From: Thermothielavioides terrestris NRRL 8126
Lineage: Eukaryota > Ascomycota > Sordariomycetes > Sordariales > Chaetomiaceae
Reading direction: 5' to 3'
DNA: 64,000 bases
Assembly (NCBI RefSeq): GCF_000226115.1
Contig: NC_016458.1
Location: 7,474,001 to 7,538,000, forward strand
Shown here: piece after piece, positions 20,900-31,551 of the stretch
Layout: each line of letters opens with the position of its first letter
Position numbering within the stretch: the stretch's first letter is position 1
Program-made: the position numbers and the translations under genes
The notes under the pieces: model-generated
The model's database searches: none
Told to the model about the DNA's origin: nothing
Seen by the model: the letters and a program-made list of their open reading frames with translations, nothing else

Positions 20900-22143
20900 G
20901 GTGAAGGTGAGAAGGCGGAGCGCCGCGTTCGGGGCAGCTCGCTTCGATATTCAGGAGGGATATTCAGGAGGACGGCTCGGTCGAGAGAGGCGCGAAATCA
21001 CGTCGAATGGAGTAGTTATTAGGGCGTGCCTGCCGGATATGCAAAGCCCAGAAGCGATCCGAGAACGTATGCAGGCCGAACTAGGCAGCAGAAATCAAGT
21101 TAGCGCTGACGGTTCGGTCGTTCGGTCGTGCGTGTCCGGTGCTGGCTAAGTCGCTCAATCTGGCGGCTACTGCTGCAGTGCGACAAAACACGGCCCGCGC
21201 AAGCAACCAAGCTGACCAGGGATCGGGACAGGTTGGAACCGAAAACCAGGCAGTGCGCGGTGTCGGGGCAAGGCCAGAGTCGGGACAACGGGAACGGGGT
21301 TGATCGGCCGGGGCCATGGAGGGCTGACGCACCTGCAGAAACCACGCGTGGAACCAAGCAGCCGGTTGCTTTCCCAAGCGCCCTGGGTTCCGTCGTCGAC
21401 GTGACGGGAACGCTGCCTAGCTGTTGTGAATTGCCGGTGTTCTCCGTTTCTGCCGGAATTAGCACTCTCTGTTGATGCTGTATCAGACGGCCGAGGGAAA
21501 GAAACCAAACGTGCAAGCTCCAAGCTCAAGAAGGCAAGCAGCCTGTGTCGAATCGTCGTCGACTCAGGAGGTGAGCCGCAACAGGTCGTGTCAGATGGAG
21601 AAGCGTCGCAGAGTCTTGGCGTGCCTGCCACGAGCCTCTGGGGTTGGATGAGACACGGCCCCAGGAAACGCACTCGGCCAGGGTCCACTGAGGTTGCCCC
21701 GCCCTCGGTACCTGCACGCTACAACGTGTCCTTGTGTAAATTACGTTACTGCATACCCTGCGTACTGTACTCGAAAACATACCTTACCGAGAGCTGCCTC
21801 GACACTGTACTACGCTTCAAAGTGCAACAAAGCCAGACGATTCTTTTCCCAACCAGATGACCGGGATGACAGGTATGCTAGACTTCGACGTCCGCATCAT
21901 ACGGCGCTGCGGCTAGAGGCACCGTGCGATGTTCTGCCGACCTCACATCAGCTGCATGCTGATCACGAATGGAAGTCGATCATCAGTGGCACGTCGAGTG
22001 TCGCCCTCATGAATTGCTCATTGTACACTCTACGCTCGCCAGGACGCCGGAGATGCTACGTTGATCTATGTCTCAAGATGCTCCCAGAATGCTCTTGCGC
22101 TGGCACAGATCTCCCGCATCAAGAATAGACAGCAGGCCACTCA
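20900..22143. other. Intergenic: SEC4 promoter and NCA2 3' region
   Basis: About 1.24 kb between minus-strand genes, with mixed composition. A short duplicated string (gatattcaggagg type) occurs around 20945-20970. No gene, tRNA or clear regulatory site is recognised. Confidence 0.5.
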
Positions 22144-24357
22144 CTACCTCATCCTGCTCAACCACTCCGCATAAGCCCAGCGAATCCTTTCCAGCGCCTT
22201 CATCTGCACTTGGATCCCCTTGAGGTTTGCCAGCTCATCGAGATCCTCGATGAATTCCTTCTCAACATCGCCAGGGAGGACGCCGTGAGCTAGGCCGCGC
22301 AGCACGTGGACCTCGCACACCAGGAGACCGTGATCGCGGTAGGAGATGACGTTATTCTGAGAAGTCGTCGCCTCGGACAGGATCCGGTCAATCTTCCGCA
22401 GCACCCGGACGCTGCGTCTGACTCTCCGGCCCTGGCGCAGGCCTTTGCGGCTGCCAAAGAGAGTCCTCAGATATTGGAAGACCCCAATTGAAACTGGCGG
22501 ACAGCTATGTTAGCAAAAGCACAGGAAAATAACAATCACACGGGAATATAGGCTCACCAAGGATGCCAGGAGTCAGCCCGACGAAGCCAAAGACCAACTC
22601 CTGACTTTTCAGCAGCGCATCGATCCCGCTTATCGCCACCTCTAGGTCGACCTTGGTCTTTTGCACCTGGATGAGCAACGACCGGACGAGATCGCCCCTG
22701 ATGGCGCCCACGATCGGCCGCCTCAGGTCTTTCTCGTACGCTTTTAAAACGGGCGTGACATCGCCCTCCTTAACCTTCGACCGGATCTCGAGGATCTGGC
22801 TGTCGGTGATGGACGCGTTCCCCACGGCAATGTCGGGCTTGTCCATGGCGAACTCGACCACCATCCGCTCCAGGCTGTCTCGGTCCGCCTTGAGGCTGTC
22901 CCGGCTCATGATGGCAATCTCGCTGTTGGCGTCGTGCCGGATCGTGCCGATGATCTTGCGGACGGGTTCGACGACCCAGTTGAGCCAGAAGTCGCGTGTC
23001 GTGGCGCCGAAGTCCCGGATCCAGTTGATGATGTCGTCTTGTCGGTTGACCAGGATGCGCAGAATCGTCGAGGACGAGACAAGCAGCGCCGCTGCGGGGA
23101 GCCAGTATCTGACGAGCCTCGACGGCCGTCCGTTCTGCCGTGCCACCTCTCCCATAGCGGCGCGGTGATTAGGTAATTCGGCTTGGAGGAGCCCAAGCAG
23201 CCGCCGCGCCAGGACGGCGGGTCTCTCGGCCGGATGCGACTCCTCGATGTGGATTGATAGCTCCGGGTCTTCCTCGACCCCCGTGAAGACCTTGTCCTCA
23301 AACTCCGAGACACTGATGTCCAAGTGAAGGACGTTCTGCAGGATCATGTCCATCAGCGCCACGCTGCGCTCCAGCATGCCCTTCCACTCCTCGCTTTGCG
23401 TCTCGTCCGCTCCCCCGAAGTTGAGCCCTTCGTCCAACAGGATTCCCAACCCTGTGGCGGTCATTTCTCGCAGCTTCCGCAGCCGTGCCTGCTTGTAACG
23501 CGCTTCTGAGCGGCCAATGTCCACGCGGGAGAGGATCTTGCGTTGGATGTCCGCGATGGATCTCTCTGCGACGCTTTGCCTTACAATGCCATAGAACTGG
23601 CGCCAATGCTTGGATAGTTGAGGATATAAAGATGCAAAGCCCTTCGTTCTCGCCTTGGGGCCGTGGCCACTACCATTCCGTTGCGTAGACGGCGAGTCAT
23701 CCGCTTCCGACGATTGGCCGAAAATTTCCTCCCGATACAGGCGCTGGAAGCGGTCGACGCTCTCCGAGTAGACTTCCCGCGTCCATTTCCACATCCGCAG
23801 GGGCGACGTCTGCACGGTATAGACCAAGCTGTGCGGGTAGGACCCCAGCACCTCATCCCAGTACCATATATCGTCGCTGAGCGGGATGATCTGGTCCAGA
23901 AGGGTGCTCATCAGGAGGCCGTACGTCTGCACGGTCGCCTTGCCTACCAGGAGCCACTCGACGTCAATCTCATACTGGCTCTTCGCCTCAAGCAGCTCGG
24001 CCGGCGGCACTTCTCCTGCCAGGCCGGATTGCTGGAGCAACCGCTGGATGCGTGCGGACGACAGATGCGCCCCCGAGACCGAGCCGGAGGACAGAGCCTT
24101 CACGATGCGCAGCAGCTCGTCGATGCGCGGCGACGCGAGCGCAGAGGCCGCGACGCCCTCCACGGGCTGCAGCTCGGCATCGTGATCCGGGCCGTGTGTC
24201 AGCGGCACCAAAGAAAACCGGTCGATCCGTGCATCCAGACAGCGGACCTGACTACAAGAAAGCGAAGGTGCCCAAAAAGTTAACGGTCTGCGCTTGGCTA
24301 CTGGTGTGAGAGGGACTGGGCCCGTAATAGGTGTACTAACTCGGCCACAATCGACAT
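22144..24357 (-). CDS. NCA2: NCA2-family mitochondrial outer-membrane protein
   Basis: My model has three exons, 24357-24337, 24247-22558 and 22493-22144, giving 686 residues. The first exon encodes only Met-Ser-Ile-Val-Ala-Glu-Leu. Splicing (GTACAC...CAG) joins it to Val-Arg-Cys-Leu-Asp-Ala-Arg-Ile-Asp-Arg, the usual NCA2 start. The last intron (GTGAGC...CAG, 64 nt) restores Gly-Ile-Leu-Val-Ser-Ile-Gly-Val-Phe. NCA2 in yeast affects expression of the mitochondrial Atp6/Atp8 mRNA and sits at mitochondria, near ER contact sites. Hydrophobic segments occur near the middle (Tyr-Trp-Leu-Pro-Ala-Ala-Ala-Leu-Leu-Val) and before the last intron (Leu-Val-Phe-Gly-Phe-Val-Gly-Leu). The GTACAC donor is weak. 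If it is not used, the start would be ATG 24457 with an unrelated N-terminus. Confidence 0.88.
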
Positions 24358-25572
24358 TGTGATGCTCCAATCGTGGGCCGGTCCGCCTCGGAGTCAGGGG
24401 CCAAGAAGACGCGCACGAGTGTGAAAGGGTGGCGAGTTGAGCTGACAACACTCCCACAAATGGCGAATGGCCGATCAGCCCATCCAGTGTGGTTCCGGAT
24501 GCTGCGAATTCCGAGGGCGGGGGAGAGGGGGGCGCAAGACTGGATTAAACCCACGAAGTGGAGGGTGGTTCTTGGGCAAGGGAATTCCGTTTGGTGTTGT
24601 GGGTTCTGGCCAGACGGGAGGTTCTGTGATTAGGGGATGATGAGATCACACCACCGGATCTAACCCGGAGCCGAAACTGACCCTGCAGAACTCAAGTAGT
24701 CGCAACTAACGGATGGGAAATGCAATTGCTGGGAAATCAACTGCGACAGTCCCCCGGGGGGGCATGGAAGCAACAGCGTTAAGGTGCTCAAGTGGAAGGG
24801 AAGAACTGGGCTATGATTTCATAGGTTTCTCAGCTTCCAAGCTTTTGCGGCACGTCCCGGCTGTCCTTGTGGGTATTGGGTAAAAACTCTCGCTTATTTG
24901 CATAACCTGGAAGCAACAGGTGGCCAAGAAAGCAGTCCTTGCACAATACTGTACCTACTATGCTAGAGGAAGTTGGGTATCACAAACTCGTTGGCCAGAA
25001 GAACCAATTCTCCACCGAGGCCAATGTTCACTGGCAGAAACTACGCTCCTTCATGCCATGTCAACCTCTGGGCGAAGGTCTTCCGGAAGCACCTCCAGCC
25101 AGCTCAGCCCCCATCTCAAATAGACGGTTTCTTGCATACATGCACCCACCGGTTGCTCCAAGCTTGGCAGGCACGAGCTTGCTGGTTCAACTGAGCTCTG
25201 GCAGCCAATGACCAGCTTCCGACCGCCCCACATGGCGTCTTCGGAAGACGGAACTGCCGTCCTCGAGCATGGGCCGATTCTCTGAGTCTGGTTCGATTGG
25301 TTGGTGGGATCCTTGGAATTGGGCCCCCAGATTGGAGGCCGATAAAAATCCAATTCACCCCTGATGGCAACTCTGCTGTCCTCCTTTACTCGGTACTCAT
25401 CGCAAGCACTCCATCGCAGCGGGCTATCAACCTTGTGAGGCGATCACTCCTCCTCTTCCTCCCTCACTTCTGCCAGCTCTGGTGCGCCCCTCGGGCTTTC
25501 TTCATTTGTTGCCGTCCCAATCTCCCGTCTGCGCCGTCGTCGCGCGCCCCTCCCCCACAAGCATCGCCCAAG
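24358..25572. other. Divergent promoter region of NCA2 and ERG25
   Basis: About 1.2 kb. An inverted CCAAT box (attgg) lies at about 25296-25300, roughly 275 bp before the ERG25 ATG. The string atcacaccac near 24648 differs by one base from the sterol regulatory element ATCACCCCAC. No gene is seen. Confidence 0.5.
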
Positions 25573-26681
25573 ATGGCGTCTGCAGTCCTGTATGGCTCTG
25601 ACTTCTCGAACTCGTCAACTCCGTGTTACGCGAGGTTTGGTACTGATCGGGCGTGTCCAGGAATTCGACAATCGCGGACCTAGGCTCAACAGCCACCCTC
25701 ACGACCGTCTTCGAGGAGGTTTCCAAGTACAATGTCCACCTGAATGTCTTCGAGCGCCTCTGGGTCGTACGTGTAATCCGACTCTCGCCTGCCGTGTACA
25801 CAAGTGTCCTAACTCGCGCCACAGTCCTGGTATCTCTGGATGCAGAACGACACGATCGCGACGGGCATCATGAGCTTTGTGATGCACGAGATTGTTTACT
25901 TCGGCAGGTGCCTGCCCTGGATGATCATCGACGCGATCCCGTACTTCAACAAGTACAAACTGCAGAATGTCAGTGCCAGCGCCCCTGCCCGGCCGATGCT
26001 CTCAACCATCGCTAACAAGGCGTGCAGACGAAGGTGCCAACATGGAAGGAGCAGTTTGAGTGCGCCGCGCTCGTCCTGTTCAGCCACTGCACGGTTGAGC
26101 TCCCGCAGATCTGGCTGTTCCACCCGTTAGCGACCTACTTCGGCATGGAGTACGGCGTCCCGTTCCCGCCGGCGTGGAAGATGGCTATGCAGATCACCAT
26201 CTTCTTCGTCATCGAGGATGCCTGGCACTACTGGTTCCACCGTGCGCTGCACTACGGCCCGCTCTACAAGGCGATCCACAAGATGCACCACACGTACAGC
26301 GCGCCCTTCGGCCTCGCGGCCGAGTACGCATCCCCGATCGAGGTCATGCTTCTGGGCTTCGGTATTGTCGGGTCCCCGATCGTCTGGGTCTCGCTGACGG
26401 GCGACATGCACCTGTTGACCATGTACCTGTGGATCATCCTCCGCCTCTTCCAGGCCATCGACGCCCACAGCGGCTACGACTTCCCATGGAGCCTGCGCCA
26501 CATCCTGCCCTTCTGGGCCGGCGCTGACCACCACGACCTGCACCACGAGCGCTTCATCGGCAACTACGCGTCGAGCTTCCGCTGGTGGGACTACTTCCTC
26601 GACACCGAGGCCGGCGAGGCGGCCAGCAAGAAGCGCCGCGAGAGGAAGCTGGCCGAGATCCGGGCCAAGAAGGCCCAGTGA
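25573..26681 (+). CDS. ERG25: C-4 methylsterol oxidase ERG25
   Basis: Four exons, 25573-25589, 25661-25766, 25825-25968 and 26028-26681, give 306 residues. The first exon has 17 nt (Met-Ala-Ser-Ala-Val plus two bases) and joins to Leu-Asn-Ser-Thr-Ile-Ala-Asp-Leu. The other introns (GTACGT...CAG, GTCAGT...CAG) rejoin Trp-Val-Ser-Trp-Tyr-Leu-Trp and Leu-Gln-Asn-Thr-Lys-Val. The enzyme is an ER di-iron oxygenase that removes the C-4 methyl groups in ergosterol synthesis with ERG26 and ERG27. The three His boxes are present: His160-x3-His164, His173-x2-His176-His177 and His258-x2-His261-His262. The Lys/Arg-rich C-terminus (Lys-Lys-Arg-Arg-Glu-Arg-Lys ... Lys-Lys-Ala-Gln) resembles an ER-retention tail. 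A GTGTTA donor giving a 38-nt intron was considered and is too short. Confidence 0.95.
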
Positions 26682-27249
26682 GCTGCAAGCTTCGCTTCTG
26701 CGGGTCAATATGGGCAGGTTAGGATATTGCCTTGCGGCAAGGAGGAGCGAGAAAGGGCGCGAGCCAGACCGCGGGCTGAGAATTGGTACCGCTGGGGTTT
26801 TCTAAATGAAGCTCTGAGTGTCTGATGCGCGAGAGAGAGAGCGCTTGGAAAGACAAGTGGACATGACGTCTGACGAACCAGCAACGCACGAGAACCGGGG
26901 GGGAACACCATATATACAACGGGTGAGGAAAACGGCGCAGTCGTAATGAACGGCGTTGAGTTGGACTGGCGATGCCTTCATCCTTCATCCTTAATCATTT
27001 CCCCTGCTTTCAAAAGTGTACATAACGGCATTACCTTACCAGTCTTTAATACAACCTAGAGAATCAAAGAAACGACCCCTATTCGTACATGTGTTGTCCC
27101 CCCATAGGACCCATGGCTTTTGCATACACTCCTGCGCCTCCTCCTCATCCTTAGCTTGGTTATTACTCTTTTGCCTCCGGCCCTGATCAACTGCCTCAAA
27201 AGCCCCACCCATTTCATCTTTCGCATGTGTCTGCCCCCCTTTTGAGAAT
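26682..27249. other. Intergenic between convergent genes
   Basis: About 570 bp holding the 3' ends of ERG25 and of the pterin dehydratase gene. No gene or repeat is recognised. Confidence 0.5.
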
Positions 27250-28434
27250 TCACTTCCTCGGCACGCAACACTCACCCGCGGAACCCGCCGCCCGGTCAGC
27301 CAGCCCGGCCATCGCACACGACGACGAGGAAGGGGCGGCTGTCTGCTGCGCTCCTTGCTGATGCTGCTGTTGTTCTCCCTTTTCTCCCTCCTGCTGCTTC
27401 TGCTGCTGCTTCTTCTCCTGCTGCTGTGGCTGTGGCTGCTGCGGCTGATCGACCACCTCGCCAAAGTCGGCGGCCAGCGCGTCGCACACCGCTGCCAGCT
27501 CGACGTCCTTGGCCGAGAGCCCCCTGGGCTGGTGGGTCGTCCAGCGGATGAAGGTGGTGTTGAATACCTGAGCGTTCCCATGGGGGTTAACGAGTGGGTG
27601 ACGTGGTTTTGTTGGTTGGTGAAAGTGTGGGGGGGGGAGGAGGGAGAGGGGATAGGGAGGGATAGGGAGGTAGGCGGTAGGAGGAAGGGGAGGAAGGGAG
27701 GTGGGGGCTGCTGTTGTTTTCGATATGTCCGGGAGACAACTTAGGAGGTAGGTTGGAACGGAAGGGGGGATGTCTTGTGTTTACAGTTACAGGGCTTGGG
27801 AAGGAGAGTAAGCGGCGAGGCATACGTTCGACCACTCCGGGTGGTGGTTCTTCAGCTTGCACTGCAAAGAGACCGCCGTCATAAAGTCCTGCCAAGCATG
27901 GGCTGTCAGTACGGGGCCCGACCTCGCGTTTGGCTTGAGGAAGACGGCGCAACGACGGGGTTGTCCAACAAAGGTACAAGGGTGAGGTCGGGACTGTCAG
28001 GTGCAGACTCGGTAAAGCTGAAAGAGTGCCAGAGGGCGATGATTTCCACAGATCGCCAACGGGGCGACAATGTGATGATGTCTGCTACCTACCCACGTCT
28101 TGGCAAACGTCTTGAACTTGAACTCGCGCTCAAGCGCCTCGCCGCCGGCGGCCAGTGTCCAGCGCCCACCGTTGCTTGTGAGCAGCGGAGAGAGCGAGGC
28201 TTCCAGGGCGGCTGGGTCGGAGCCGGCTGAGAACCGGGGCTGTGGGCTGCTGCTCATGTTGATGCTTCGCAGGGGAGTGGTCGTCGTCGTTGTCGTGAGA
28301 AGGCGGGTATATGGCTGACACTGATGTTGGCGGCGGTGGATGTTGGGTATGGGGACAAAATGTCTGGTTGGCTGCTTCGGGCAAAGAGTGGTTAATGAAG
28401 CTAGCTTCCGCCTGGGAAGGAGAGATGGCCGCAT
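27250..28434 (-). CDS. Pterin-4a-carbinolamine dehydratase, possibly mitochondrial, Gln-rich tail
   Basis: Three exons, 28434-28093, 27888-27826 and 27567-27250, give 240 residues. Introns run GTAGGT...CAG (204 nt) and GTATGC...CAG (258 nt). The PCD core is unmistakable: Phe-Lys-Phe-Lys-Thr-Phe at the end of exon 1, Asp-Phe-Met-Thr-Ala-Val, then Asn-His-His-Pro-Glu-Trp-Ser-Asn-Val and Trp-Thr-Thr-His with Gly-Leu-Ser-Ala-Lys-Asp-Val. The enzyme dehydrates 4a-hydroxy-tetrahydropterin to recycle the cofactor. From ATG 28434 the first 59 residues contain many Arg, Lys and Thr and no Asp or Glu, like a mitochondrial presequence. The alternative ATG at 28257 gives a 181-residue form without it. 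After the core, about 60 residues are Gln-rich and disordered, unlike the usual 100-residue family. Confidence 0.86.
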
Positions 28435-31400
28435 TGTTGGATCTGGATGGGCTCGCGATTCAGACGATTCGTTTAACTGTGCGCTCACCAGACGCACGGA
28501 GTATGGAATACATCTCAATACCGCAGCAGACAGCAAGCAAGAGTCGTAATTACGTGTAATGTATCCAAAGCCCGAAGCTGATGTGGAGGCTTGAAACGTG
28601 TTGTGTATCGTACCTATGGAGTATTGTTGGTTATTTTACAATTCTTGATTCCCATCACTATACTCCGAAGCAGCAGAAGGACTCACTGGTCACTGTTCCT
28701 GGACGAGACTATGCTACTGCTTTCTTTGTCACATCCGCCTGATGAACGGACCGTTCCCCAAGGGATCGCGGAGCGAGCTTGCTCAGGCCCGGCAGCCGCA
28801 AACGTCCTATCACAGCAATATTCAAGATTATAGCTCCCTTGGACACGGCCATTGCTGATTCAAACCCCGGTGGGAGAACCCGCGAGTGCACCAGCCCACG
28901 GCAGATAGATAAAACATTCTTCATACTACGCATGTAACTCGCACTCCGTAGGAGAAGATCCGGCGATGTTGGGAGGGTAGTCTTAGGCATTCCACCACAG
29001 TAACGTTCAAACGGGGTTGGAGGTCGGCGGGGAGGCGAGTCGTTGCCAACAATGGGCTTCCGAGATGCCAAGTGCATGGGAGCAGCACGTCCGTCCCTGT
29101 ATCACGGCGCGTTTTCTCAAAGCCTCTGCTCGTGCTGGCGGCCTCAAGGGGAAGTCTTCTGTAGCCGGGTGGACTAACACGCTCATCTCCGGCAACCACA
29201 GCTTTGTTCGTATAAGATTGGAAGGATTACTGATCTCCTCGGTCCCGGCCCTGCAGACCAAGTACATGCCTGTAGTATGCAAGCTAGAAGTGATATGGAC
29301 TTACTGAAAGAGCTGATATCCCTTATTTGGCATGAACTCAGCCCGATTTCGAGAAAGAAAGCGTAAAGAAAACTGAGATTTGCGCCTGATGATCTGAACC
29401 GAAAAGCGAACAATCATGGCTACCCAGTTGAACCTGAGTTACACTCATGCCCGAATATGTAAGGCAAGTACTCCGTACATTAGGTATCCATGTGGTGTAT
29501 TCCGTATTCCGTATTCCGTACGGAATCAGGTATGCATGCCGCCTCGGCATTCGGAAAAAGTCTGGTGGCGGAGGCGGCCTTGTTGATTCCATCGGAATGC
29601 CCAGCATTCCTCGCCCGCCGCGAGCTGGCGCTGTTCGCACCGCCACCCGGCCGGAGTAACTTATCGCGCAGGCATCGCAATTGCTGACAAAGCAGCCCAA
29701 CCGACATCTGACAAAGATCCCTCCCCGGCAGTGAACAGGGGGCTTGTTGATGTGCGGATAACTTGCAAAGGGTTGAGCCGCGTCGCAGTGCGTCCGTCCC
29801 CTGCGCGAATCCACGGCAAGAGAGGCTTTTCAGCGCAAATTCTTCCATTCCTTCGACGACGCGCAACGCGAAGGAACGGCCAAGTGTGTGGAACTATTCC
29901 GCACCTCCACTCCACTTCATACGGATATAACGTTACCCAACTCGCGCCTTCTTTCGCCGAACTCGACAGAGGCTGCCCAGCCACTCGGATTGTTCCGCCA
30001 CAATCGGGGTCAGCAACAAAAGAAGAGCAACTCGACGAATCGCCCAGCAGGTTTGTTTTGACCCGAGCTCATCCACCGGTGCTGACATAACTTGGCGTTA
30101 CCTAACTCTCTTGAGCAGCCAACCCAAGCTCGGTCGGTCTCTTACCTAATCCCCGCCGAGCTGGCGACAACTCCTGAAGCTGTTTTGTCATTCTGGCGGT
30201 CATCTGCGACGTGCTAAGGCTGCGTGCTGAGTCAGGAAGCTGGCCGCAAACATGGCTAGCAACGTCAAACTCGGTGAGTGGTCGGTTTTCCCTTTGTGAT
30301 CAGCACACCCGCCCATGCGGCTATGCTTTTCCCCGACTTCCCTTGCGCGCCACCCTCCCACCTTCACCTTCCTTGCAGTCGTTCACCCTGGCCGCGGCGC
30401 GGTGCCAACATCCCGCGCATCGCACATCAAAGTCGGACAGGCACGTGCGATGCCTACCTAGACAGCACGGATTTCGGATTTCGCCTCATACCATCCTGGC
30501 GTTTCTGCCTGCCTACGCAGTGGCTGGACAGTCCCCGGACACCCCGACCGAGATGGGCAAGGCCCGCTTGGAGTCCATCTGCAATCATCTACACGCCTCG
30601 CTTCACACTTTTTGCTTCCGCCTTCCAAATCACCACCAAGGTACCTTGTGCACCGTGTCCTGCGTACAGTAACAGTACCCCGACGGCCCAGCTGTTCCAA
30701 GTGGAAGTTATTATTACTTCATGCTTTCTCAGTCGCGGGCAAGATCGGTCACTGGTCCCTCAGGTTGTTAAGTTGCCGATTTGGCACTTAAACGTCACCC
30801 TCAACCTCCCCAGTGATCCCGGATTGCCGTCCCCTACCTCGCTACACTTCACACAAGCACCCCCGCTCTTCGCTACGCTCACGGCACCGCGGCGCGCATA
30901 ACCCATCTCATTGCTGCTCCCATGAGCTACAAGAACGGCGCATCCCTTCCCTGGCCCCGACATCTTACCTAATTCCCCCATTTACCAATTAACTTTCCTC
31001 AAGTTACCTCCTATAGCGCATCTTGTAAGTCAAACCGGCCAGTGCCGTTCCGTGCATCTCCCTCCTCGCGCCGTTTTTGTGATACCTTCAAATGTTTTCC
31101 CCAACTCCAGAGAACTGCTCGCTGGCTGGTTCCCGAGGCAGCAAAGAGGACTCCGCTTTTTGGAAGAAGCTCGCTTCTGTTGCCGTCTCTCGAGGCCCTG
31201 CTCGAGCTGGCGACAGCGCCTGGATTTATAATCTGCAGAACACAATCCCCCCCCTCCCCCAAAGACCCATCTTCTTGCACGGCCCGGACCTGGCAGCGCC
31301 CCTCATTCTTTTCTCCGGTTCAGATTTCAATGCCACCCCTGTGCATTCGGATTTCAAGCTGCAGCCTGGATCCTGTTCAATCAACACCACTTACTCATCG

Positions 31401-31551
31401 GACTTGACGGACGGTTCGCCCCGTTTCGTCCCTGGCTGATCCACCTTCGAGTATCCGCATATACTTCCCGCGGCGGCTTGACCTGCACATACTCTTACAT
31501 CACGCATTCTTATTCTCGCTGTACTAACGGGCCTTCCGAGGATCAGAGCAG
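28435..31551. other. Long divergent region before kapC and the dehydratase gene
   Basis: About 3.1 kb. Near 29494-29520 a gtattcc unit is repeated three times and ends in a small palindrome (gtattccgtacggaat). A candidate spliced mini-ORF lies at 30252-30470. A good donor (GTAAGT at 31025) and a good branch site (gtactaac at 31521-31528) followed by an AG at 31551 suggest that the kapC leader is spliced. The kapC first coding exon must be in this stretch. No other gene is recognised. Confidence 0.55.
30252..30470 (+). CDS. Candidate small spliced ORF, 34 residues, upstream of kapC
   Basis: An ATG at 30252 in strong context (caaacATGGC) starts eight codons that run into an excellent donor (GTGAGT at about 30274). 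A pyrimidine-rich tract ending ccttgcag (30379) precedes an exon that continues in frame and stops at a TAG near 30470. The spliced product would be 34 residues, starting Met-Ala-Ser-Asn-Val-Lys-Leu-Val-Val-His-Pro-Gly-Arg and strongly basic. It could be an upstream ORF in the kapC leader, a small independent gene, or the first exons of something I cannot follow. I do not recognise it. Confidence 0.3.

Noticed and set aside
22144..22404. Separate small gene at the 3' end of NCA2
   Set aside because: It is the last exon of NCA2: a 64-nt GT-AG intron joins it in phase and restores the conserved segment.
25626..25660. A 38-nt intron in ERG25 using GTGTTA as donor
   Set aside because: Shorter than fungal introns normally are; the GTATGG donor at 25590 gives a 71-nt intron with a tactgat branch site and a family-like N-terminus.
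28851..28890. String resembling a tRNA B box (gattcaaacccc)
   Set aside because: No matching A box at the right distance and the flanking bases do not form T or acceptor stems.
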